From NCBI GenBank assembly GCA_017437345.1, contig JAFSBJ010000234.1, positions 1-55,073 of the forward strand: 55,073 nt of DNA. The letters are read 5' to 3'. The position numbers and the translations under genes were made by a program. Within the stretch, counting starts at the first letter, position 1. The number at the start of each line of letters is the position of its first letter. This DNA is from Clostridia bacterium. Its GTDB lineage: Bacteria; Bacillota_A; Clostridia; UMGS1810. This document shows positions 45,401-51,567 of this stretch, one piece after another. Below the pieces are notes generated by a model that did not search any database, was not told where the DNA came from, and worked only from the letters and a program-made list of their open reading frames with translations.

Positions 45401-45945
45401 GATATATATCAACATTGTCAGGCAAGTCTTTGCATACATATACCAACCAAGAACAGCGTGGTATACGCCCGGTATATTACTTAAACAGCGACTTCTTCAA
45501 GAAAGTAAAACCTACCTCGATTGGCGCTAATGTTCTTAAAGCAATCAAACAAACTTATTCGATTGATGAACTTTTATCCGGAGGTGCTTATACAAAAGAG
45601 GATTTGATTGCTTTGGGTATCTATGCAAAAGGAAATGCTGTTGTTGCCGAGGCGAAACTTGCAAACACACAAGGCGATACTCTCGTTTCACCTGAAAATC
45701 ATCAAGATTTCAAGGTTACAATCGTAAGCAACAGCGATAGTCCATTTACCGCCTACTTTGCAATTTATAGTAGCCGAAACGAACTCATTTCCTGTGTTTC
45801 TGCAAACATAGAAACAGAGACAACAATTAATGTTTCCTTGCCGAAGGCAGCACCACAAGGAGCTTATGCAAAGCTCTTTACATGGCAACTTGATACAATG
45901 ATTCCCTTGGATGTTCCTATAATATTTCAGTCAACCGATAATTAA
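42490..45945 (+). CDS. Secreted clan GH-A glycosidase with DUF6273-like domain
   Basis: This protein of about 1151 residues has a signal peptide (MKKMFKRVIGMML...SQAMA). The TIM barrel resembles GH39-type enzymes: acid/base glutamate in LIWNEPNSIS (about 150) and nucleophile in YISEIGWHT (about 254). Ig-like modules follow, then one DUF6273-like domain (about 820-1010) with WWLRTPG, GIRPVYYLNSDFFKKVK and NHSWLTEAGYG, and a final domain ending FTWQLDTMIPL. It is paralogous in its catalytic part to the protein at 22003. A GTG at 42478 overlapping the regulator stop is an alternative start. It probably works outside the cell with the SLH proteins. Confidence 0.8.
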   Translation: MKKMFKRVIGMMLIFPILASQAMAISYTPEFSDELSRVGINADPDDANGLDMLSQTGINTIRYALNWHKFEPKKGVWDTDYIDSRITLLENHNFHSMIGVGVNNSLYSENSDIRYGVETRENLEAFSDYCLKLGEYLAENHPQITTFLIWNEPNSISFWKDNPNPASYYNLVKTASIAFKKVIPDCTIIAGVAANPSLNFLNQLYSLGIYKYADIISAQPYVAPSNADEGTLSYRLSQYDKLSSQYGGWKENYISEIGWHTVSDDNTIGVSEETQAENLIKTLALADNYDMSGVNFYELVDGTGNTPASENHYGILEYDYTSKKGYDALVYFQDKIGGADYAGKLTSNDGSSAAYLYHKNGKIIAIAWSQQSSVPLSTLGINRYDSATDIYGEKVSLPFISNSPIYLELSDSSLLCSAIKASINRYYEEIPDICLTDGIISLQNTDILSMDASAIRAHFEQHYVEASSLIDIYSERYEPTDFSLFLTASYKLHKAADKLGILCNYLSEGQSAVSHLTSDEIISYVRNQIEQQAERQVEFYNENTGETSSLDVTFSGIELGDTVTLAIADDTGFPVYVTQKTIGSGVEPSLTCALGALAPGQYSGRISSRISNPVITSISSSNSSLYTDFEDNLFTITIGDSTDIEETEFAHEYPYAQSVLHQAERYNKRAHTLNESIYDSNHKTSYIEIADYIATKLAELSSKVASVEEADFDKGFLIVTTPSFISKSGTVDISAEITNKNALGFDGQVEILDNNNNLLDVIDITIPRKSTESIDFIIEIPEKSDVGQYFYYVNLMVEGKCLSSKAIYIKTQIGPYSSAEIIDENQVASTPSENKFKIGDKEYILLETTDNNESKFFVMEEDVTDTAYFDYKRYDIGFDPSDHDNIAYYLNNSYAVDSAIKKYINKNHSWLTEAGYGDSIRPTDYTVNCGINLMSVQEWYKYAGKFGYVPTNSASNTWWLRTPGTNIDTIRYISTLSGKSLHTYTNQEQRGIRPVYYLNSDFFKKVKPTSIGANVLKAIKQTYSIDELLSGGAYTKEDLIALGIYAKGNAVVAEAKLANTQGDTLVSPENHQDFKVTIVSNSDSPFTAYFAIYSSRNELISCVSANIETETTINVSLPKAAPQGAYAKLFTWQLDTMIPLDVPIIFQSTDN

Positions 45946-45995
45946 CGAACATTTCGAAACTCCTTTATAAAACAGGTGCAGAATACGCGCCAAAT

Positions 45996-46029
45996 AAAAA
46001 AGCGTGATGGTAATACATCACGCTTTTTT
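45996..46029. terminator. Bidirectional terminator at the right end of the glycan locus
   Basis: A 9-bp stem AGCGTGATG/CATCACGCT with loop GTAATA is flanked by A5 and T5. It ends the glycosidase gene and also the convergent Fic gene. Confidence 0.92.
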
Positions 46030-46098
46030 ATTTTTCTCTCTGTATTTTTAGGGTGATACCTAGTATCGGTATAAATCGCTGCCTATTGAATTATAATT

Positions 46099-47004
46099 TT
46101 ATTTAATTTCTAAAATTTTATCAAGCCTGAAATATTTAAGAATTTCATAAAACTTATCCTGACAGGAAAGAACAGTATCACGCAAAAACCCTTTTTCATT
46201 ATTCCATTCTTTTAAACCTCTGTAATAGAACATTTTATGTTCCTCATCAATTATGAAAGGGATAATATTATGTTTAAGACATTCCTTGAACATAATCAAT
46301 CTGCCAACACGCCCGTTGCCGTCCTGAAATGGATGGATGCGTTCAAACCGGAGATGAAAATCAATAATATCATCTAATTTTATTTGGTTTTTGCTATTAT
46401 ACTCATCTAAAAGATTTCTGATTTCAGCATGAACATTTTCAGGTAATGTGGTTTGCATTCCGCCAACTTCGTTGGGAAGATTTTTATAATCGCCAACTTT
46501 GAACCAATCTTTTCTGCTGTCTCCGGTGCCACTTTTTAAAATGAAGTGTAATTCCTTTATATATTTTTCCGATAACGCATATTTAGCATTATCAATAACA
46601 GAGTCGATGCATTTGAAATGGTTGGCAGTTGCCACTATGTCATCCACATTCACAACGTCGTCTGTTATACCTATAGTGTTAGTTTCAAAAATATATCTTG
46701 TCTGGTCGTGCGTAAGACGACTGCCTTCAATATGATTTGAATTATATGTCAAATCTATTTGTATACGATGATATATTCCACCTGAAAGTTTGCTGTCTTT
46801 TTGCTCTTTTAATATGTCAAGAAGCGTCTGAGGCTTACTCGACTTTCTCTTTGCCCTTTCCGGCTTCTCGCTATCTTCAGGAACATTCCATGTTTTGCCT
46901 GTTAAAAAAGCCCCGGGAATTTTTCCATCTTGACAATATTTTCTGACACTTCGGTCTGTCAATCCCCATTTTTTTGCTATCTCTGCAACTGATAAATACT
47001 TCAT
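46099..47004 (-). CDS. Fic-domain protein with N-terminal helix-turn-helix
   Basis: This 301-residue protein starts with a MerR/excisionase-like helix-turn-helix (SVAEIAKKWGLTDRSVRKYC, about 4-24, then the GKTWNVPE wing). The Fic domain has the complete motif HPFQDGNGRVGR at about 220. An inhibitory-helix motif SNHIEG lies upstream of the Fic core, as in class II Fic proteins that self-inhibit. Fic enzymes usually transfer AMP from ATP to protein hydroxyls. It is transcribed alone, towards the glycan locus, from a consensus promoter. Confidence 0.9.
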   Translation of the reverse strand: MKYLSVAEIAKKWGLTDRSVRKYCQDGKIPGAFLTGKTWNVPEDSEKPERAKRKSSKPQTLLDILKEQKDSKLSGGIYHRIQIDLTYNSNHIEGSRLTHDQTRYIFETNTIGITDDVVNVDDIVATANHFKCIDSVIDNAKYALSEKYIKELHFILKSGTGDSRKDWFKVGDYKNLPNEVGGMQTTLPENVHAEIRNLLDEYNSKNQIKLDDIIDFHLRFERIHPFQDGNGRVGRLIMFKECLKHNIIPFIIDEEHKMFYYRGLKEWNNEKGFLRDTVLSCQDKFYEILKYFRLDKILEIK

Positions 47005-47036
47005 AAAAATAAACTCCTTAAAATTTCTCTGTCTAT

Positions 47037-47065
47037 ATTATATCACATTACAGGAAAAATTTCAA
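47037..47065 (-). promoter_or_regulatory. Promoter of the leftward Fic gene
   Basis: On the minus strand TTGAAA (47060-47065) and TATAAT (47037-47042) are spaced by 17 bases. Confidence 0.85.
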
Positions 47066-47368
47066 TACATTTTAATGGTAAAATCTTGCTTTATTTTTCC
47101 GATATAGGAATCTTTGTCTTGGATGTTTCTATATATGATTCCATTTTTTAACCAACAAGTCATTCAAAATTACGCCAATTTTAACATTTTGAAATCAACT
47201 TTATTTCAAAAAAATTCAACTATAATAGTCACACTAAATTTCGCAAGAGCGCCCAATTTAGTCAAAACTCTTTTAAAAGACTAAATTAAACTTGACAAAC
47301 ACGTAATTACATACTATAATGTAATTATGTCATAATATAAGCAAATGACTAAGTTGGAAGGTGATATT
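47066..47368. other. Divergent intergenic region between the two Fic genes
   Basis: This AT-rich non-coding stretch holds both Fic promoters. ACTAAATT or its complement occurs three times (47233-47240, 47255-47262 inverted, 47280-47287), which can form alternative hairpins. No small gene with a convincing ribosome-binding site was seen. Confidence 0.6.
47292..47327 (+). promoter_or_regulatory. Promoter and palindromic operator of the Fic-RM operon
   Basis: TTGACA (47292-47297) and TATAAT (47315-47320) are perfect consensus hexamers 17 bases apart. The palindrome TAATTACAT-ACTATA-ATGTAATTA (47304-47327) covers the -10, so a dimeric repressor binding there would block transcription. The Fic protein's own winged helix or a genomic repressor are candidates. 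Confidence 0.82.
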
Positions 47369-48427
47369 ATGAGAATATATAACTATAAGAATAAATGGGA
47401 GCAGTTTTTGACGCCGGAAATAGTGTCTATGCTTACTCAGATCCACGAATTCAAAGGAAAGCAAAATTTATTCATTGAATCAAGTGCAGATGCACTTACT
47501 GGGCTTGTTGAAATTGCTAAAATTCAGAGCACTGAAGCTTCTAATAAAATTGAGGGTATATATACATCTGATGAAAGAATCAAAAAACTTGCTTTGGCTA
47601 AAACGAATCCCCAAAACAGAGCTGAAGAAGAAATTGCAGGATATAGGGATGTTTTGAACACCATTCATTCTAATCATGATGGCATTCCGCTTAGGCCTAA
47701 TATTATTTTACAGCTTCACAGAGATTTATACAGATTTAATACTGTAACTTACGGCGGTCAATACAAGAATGTGGACAATGTTATAGCTGAAGAGGATGAA
47801 AGTGGCAATAAGTTTGTCCGCTTTCAACCAATAGAGGCATGGGAAGTTCCTGAGAACATAGAAAATCTTTGTTCAGCATTTAACGAGGCAATCGCATTAG
47901 AAACGATCAATCCACTTCTTGCGATTCCAATGTTTATACTTGATTTTTTATGTATACATCCGTTTAATGACGGAAACGGAAGAATGTCAAGACTTCTTAC
48001 TCTTTTGTTGCTTTACCGAAGCGGATATATCGTTGGAAAATATATCAGTATTGAAAAAATGATTGAATCAACAAAAGATAATTATTATGATGCTTTGCAA
48101 AAGAGTTCTTTTGGATGGCACGAAAATAATAATAACTACGCACCGTTTGTAAAATATATGCTTTCTGTTATTCTTGAAGCGCATAAAGAATTTGCATCCC
48201 GCGTGCAGATAATGATTGAAAGTAAACTCTCAAAGCCTGAAAGAGTTGCAAAAATTATTGAAGATACACTTGGTAGGGTGAAAAAACAAGATATTTTAGA
48301 AAAATGCCCTGATATAAGTGAGACCACAGTGCAAAGAGCGTTAAATAACCTTCTTAAAAAGGGTAAAATCATCAAAATAAGCGGCGGAAGATATACTTCC
48401 TATACTTGGAACAGAGAGGACGAATAA
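47369..48427 (+). CDS. Fic-domain protein with C-terminal winged helix
   Basis: This 352-residue protein starts at ATG 47369 (GGAAGGTG site); a frame to 47345 lacks a site. It has an N-terminal helix with the class II inhibitory motif SNKIEG, a Fic core with HPFNDGNGRMSR at about 197-208, and a C-terminal winged helix-turn-helix (DISETTVQRALNNLLKKGKIIKISGGRY). It is the first gene before hsdM, only 3 bases away, so it is co-expressed with the restriction system. It may modify a target protein in a regulatory or defence role and may bind the palindrome at its promoter. Confidence 0.9.
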   Translation: MRIYNYKNKWEQFLTPEIVSMLTQIHEFKGKQNLFIESSADALTGLVEIAKIQSTEASNKIEGIYTSDERIKKLALAKTNPQNRAEEEIAGYRDVLNTIHSNHDGIPLRPNIILQLHRDLYRFNTVTYGGQYKNVDNVIAEEDESGNKFVRFQPIEAWEVPENIENLCSAFNEAIALETINPLLAIPMFILDFLCIHPFNDGNGRMSRLLTLLLLYRSGYIVGKYISIEKMIESTKDNYYDALQKSSFGWHENNNNYAPFVKYMLSVILEAHKEFASRVQIMIESKLSKPERVAKIIEDTLGRVKKQDILEKCPDISETTVQRALNNLLKKGKIIKISGGRYTSYTWNREDE

Positions 48428-48430
48428 CAA

Positions 48431-49927
48431 ATGATTACAGGTGAACTTAAAAATAAAATAGACGGACTTTGGGATATATTTGCATCAGGGGGACTTGTTA
48501 ATCCCCTGGATGTAATTGAACAGATTACATATCTTATGTTTATACACGACCTTGACGATACGGACAACCTTCGTGCAAAGGAAAGTGCTATGCTCGGTCT
48601 CCCGCATAAAAGTATATTTGCAGATGAAGTTGCAATCGGAGAACGCAGCATTGATGGTCAGCAATTAAAATGGTCAACATTCCGTGACTTTCCTGCCGGA
48701 AAAATGTATACTATTATGCAAGAGTGGGTGTTCCCGTTTATTAAGAATTTGCATGCTGATAAGGATAGTGCATATTCCAAATATATGGATGATGCAATCT
48801 TTAAGCTTCCTACGCCGCTTTTGCTTGATAAGGTAGTAACAAGTCTTGATGATATTTATGAACTTATGAAAAATTCTTCTGATAGCGATGTCAGAGGAGA
48901 TGTATATGAATACTTACTCAATAAAATTGCTCAGTCAGGACTTAATGGTCAGTTCAGAACACCAAGACATATTATTAAAATGATGGTTGCTATGATGCAG
49001 CCAAAGCCGGATGATGTTATTTGCGACCCCGCCTGCGGTACAAGTGGATTTTTGGTATCTGCTGGTGAATATTTAAAAGAAAATCACAAGGAAGAAATAT
49101 TCTTCAACAAGCAGAAAAAAGACCATTATATGAATTCTATGTTCTACGGCTACGATATGGACCGAACTATGCTCCGTATCGGTGCTATGAATATGATGAC
49201 ACACGGAATTGACAGTCCGTTTATTGAATACCGCGATAGCTTGTCGGACCAGAATGCAGACAGAGATAAGTATTCTCTTATCTTAGCAAATCCGCCTTTC
49301 AAAGGTAGTCTTGACTACGATATTGTGTCTGCAGATTTGCTTAAAATGTGCAAGACAAAGAAAACAGAGCTTTTATTCCTTGCTCTGTTCCTTCGCATGC
49401 TTAAAATTGGCGGAAGATGTGCCTGCATCGTTCCTGACGGTGTGCTTTTCGGCTCCTCAACTGCACACAAAGCAATTCGAAAAGAAATTATAGAGAATAA
49501 TAGATTGGAAGCTGTTGTTTCTATGCCTTCGGGTGTGTTTAAACCCTATGCCGGAGTTTCTACTGCTATCCTTGTATTTACAAAAACAGGTCATGGCGGA
49601 ACTGACAAAGTATGGTTCTATGATATGAAAGCAGAAGGCTTCAGCCTTGACGATAAGAGAACTCCCGTGGCTGAAAATGATATCCCTGATATTATCGAAA
49701 GATTCCATAATCTTGATAAAGAAGCGGACAGAGCAAAAACAGAACAGAGCTTCTTTGTGGACAAGCAGGATATTGTAAATAATGATTATGACTTATCTAT
49801 CAATAAGTATAAAGAGACAGAATATATACCTGTGGAATATCCTTCAACAGCCGAAATTATGGCAGACCTCCATGAACTCGAAATGGAAATAACTAAGGGA
49901 TTGGCAGAATTGGAGGAAATGCTGTGA
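48431..49927 (+). CDS. hsdM: Type I restriction-modification methyltransferase subunit
   Basis: This 498-residue protein is a class I N6-adenine methyltransferase. An N-terminal helical domain (about 1-165) precedes the SAM-binding motif DPACGTSGFLV at about 198 and the catalytic NPPF at about 286. With HsdS it methylates adenines in the recognition sequence, and with HsdR it forms the restriction complex. The length is normal for the family. Its stop overlaps the hsdS start by one base (TGATG). Confidence 0.96.
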   Translation: MITGELKNKIDGLWDIFASGGLVNPLDVIEQITYLMFIHDLDDTDNLRAKESAMLGLPHKSIFADEVAIGERSIDGQQLKWSTFRDFPAGKMYTIMQEWVFPFIKNLHADKDSAYSKYMDDAIFKLPTPLLLDKVVTSLDDIYELMKNSSDSDVRGDVYEYLLNKIAQSGLNGQFRTPRHIIKMMVAMMQPKPDDVICDPACGTSGFLVSAGEYLKENHKEEIFFNKQKKDHYMNSMFYGYDMDRTMLRIGAMNMMTHGIDSPFIEYRDSLSDQNADRDKYSLILANPPFKGSLDYDIVSADLLKMCKTKKTELLFLALFLRMLKIGGRCACIVPDGVLFGSSTAHKAIRKEIIENNRLEAVVSMPSGVFKPYAGVSTAILVFTKTGHGGTDKVWFYDMKAEGFSLDDKRTPVAENDIPDIIERFHNLDKEADRAKTEQSFFVDKQDIVNNDYDLSINKYKETEYIPVEYPSTAEIMADLHELEMEITKGLAELEEML

Positions 49928-50958
49928 TGAAAAAAAGCTTGTGTGAAATTTCAAATCCCAAGCAATGGAAAACTATATCAACTGATATGCTTAAAGATGA
50001 AGGCTATCCTGTATATGGTGCTAATGGGATAATTGGTTATTATTCAGAATATAACCACGAAGAAAAAACCCTTTTAATAACTTGCAGAGGTGCAACTTGT
50101 GGCAGTCTAAACATTTGTGAACCCTATTCTTATGTAAATGGTAATGCAATGGCACTTGATAATCTTATTGAAGAGATAGACATCCATTATTTGTATTACT
50201 ACTTACTTAATAGAGGATTAAAAGATACTATAACTGGAACAGCACAACCTCAGATTGTGAGGCAATCATTGCAAAAAGTGTATGTTGAATACCCTGAACT
50301 TGAAGTTCAGTGTCAAATTGTAAATAAGTTAAATCAAGTTACCAACTTAATAAATAAGAGAAAAAAACAACTTTCAAAATTAGACGAGCTTGTCAAAGCA
50401 CGATTTGTCGAACTGTTTGGTGACCCTATAACCAACAGCAATAATCTTCCAACAGAGCGAATGGAACAGCGTTTCAGTCTGAAGGCAGGTATTACCACAT
50501 CAGCAGACGATATACATGACTTCGAAGAAGGTGTGTATGAGATTCCTTGCTATGGCGGCAATGGCATCCGTGGTTATGTGAAAGAAAAATCATATACAGG
50601 AGATTATCCAATCATCGGCAGACAAGGTGCCTTGTGTGGAAATGTTCAATATGCTACTGGTGACTTCCACGCAACAGAACACGCTGTGCTTGTATCGCTG
50701 CTAAAGAATGATAATTCGGTTTGGGTATATCATTTACTCAAACTGATGGATTTGTACAGGTATCATACGGGTGCGGCACAGCCTGGATTGGCTGTTAAAA
50801 CACTTAATACTGTAGAAGTCATTGTGGCTGATAAGAGTAAGCAAGACCAATTTGCAGCCTTCGTCAAACAGACCGACAAATCAAAATTGGAAGTGCAAAA
50901 AAGTCTTGAAAAATTAGAACTTCTTAAAAAAGCACTAATGCAAAAATATTTTGGGTAG
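49927..50958 (+). CDS. hsdS: Type I restriction-modification specificity subunit
   Basis: This 343-residue protein has two target-recognition domains, each followed by a helical spacer. TRD1 (about 10-125) and TRD2 (about 175-290) share a similar pattern: YGANGIIGYYSEYN with TGTAQPQI, and YGGNGIRGYVKEK with TGAAQPGL. The spacers are LVKARFVELFGDP after the first and a C-terminal coiled segment KLELLKKALM. It determines the DNA sequence recognised. It is somewhat shorter than the usual 400 residues but looks complete. TRD1 starts almost at the N-terminus. Confidence 0.92.
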   Translation: MKKSLCEISNPKQWKTISTDMLKDEGYPVYGANGIIGYYSEYNHEEKTLLITCRGATCGSLNICEPYSYVNGNAMALDNLIEEIDIHYLYYYLLNRGLKDTITGTAQPQIVRQSLQKVYVEYPELEVQCQIVNKLNQVTNLINKRKKQLSKLDELVKARFVELFGDPITNSNNLPTERMEQRFSLKAGITTSADDIHDFEEGVYEIPCYGGNGIRGYVKEKSYTGDYPIIGRQGALCGNVQYATGDFHATEHAVLVSLLKNDNSVWVYHLLKLMDLYRYHTGAAQPGLAVKTLNTVEVIVADKSKQDQFAAFVKQTDKSKLEVQKSLEKLELLKKALMQKYFG

Positions 50959-50968
50959 GTGAAGAATA

Positions 50969-51550
50969 GTGGGGATTAATATATCGGCGGATAAATTCTT
51001 AGACAGTGTCTTTGCTGGTTTTAGAAAAGTAACACCAGCATTATTGGCTATTGATATCGTTGCTGGATTAATTATTTATGGTCCAAAAAGAATATTGGAA
51101 AGTGTATATTTATCGAATCTTCCTAACGGCGTATTAAAGATTGTGGGTATTATATTTTTGATTTCTACTTTTCTTTTGATTATCAACGTAATATCATATC
51201 TCGTAGTACGAATTAGGAAAAAAATTTACATACGTCATCTAAATAAAGAACTTGAGCTGTGTACATATGTTGAAAAAAAGATGATATCGATTATGTATTA
51301 TGCCCCATCGCATTCTTTGTTGATGTCTTTTTACGGACAAACAAAGGGGGCATTACTTTTTAAAAATATCATCGTTCAAACAACAAATGTTAGTTCCGAT
51401 ATAGGTTATATGACATTTTCGTATATGCTTCAACCATGGGTGGTTAATTATATCAAGAGACATCCTGGATTTTTAACAATGACATTAGAAGAGTCAAAGA
51501 AAGAATATGCTGAATATTATCGAAATCTAGACAATGGAGCAGCGTATTAA
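50969..51550 (+). CDS. SieB-like superinfection-exclusion membrane protein
   Basis: This 193-residue protein has two N-terminal membrane segments (about 23-38 and 52-82) followed by a basic stretch RIRKKIYIRHLNK and a cytoplasmic domain. The layout and the segments LLFKNIIVQTT and SYMLQPWVVNYIKRHPGFL resemble the superinfection-exclusion B family, which in prophages stops growth of other phages at the membrane. It starts at a GTG with AGGTGA upstream. It lies between hsdS and hsdR in the same direction, 10 and 17 bases from its neighbours, so it is part of the restriction operon. The family assignment is by pattern and moderate. Confidence 0.55.
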   Translation: MGINISADKFLDSVFAGFRKVTPALLAIDIVAGLIIYGPKRILESVYLSNLPNGVLKIVGIIFLISTFLLIINVISYLVVRIRKKIYIRHLNKELELCTYVEKKMISIMYYAPSHSLLMSFYGQTKGALLFKNIIVQTTNVSSDIGYMTFSYMLQPWVVNYIKRHPGFLTMTLEESKKEYAEYYRNLDNGAAY

Positions 51551-51567
51551 ATAAGGGGTGAACACAA

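Noticed and set aside
46030..46098. GATAC-CTA-GTATC dyad as a recombination site
   Set aside because: It is only 5 bp per arm and has no partner copy or recombinase nearby.
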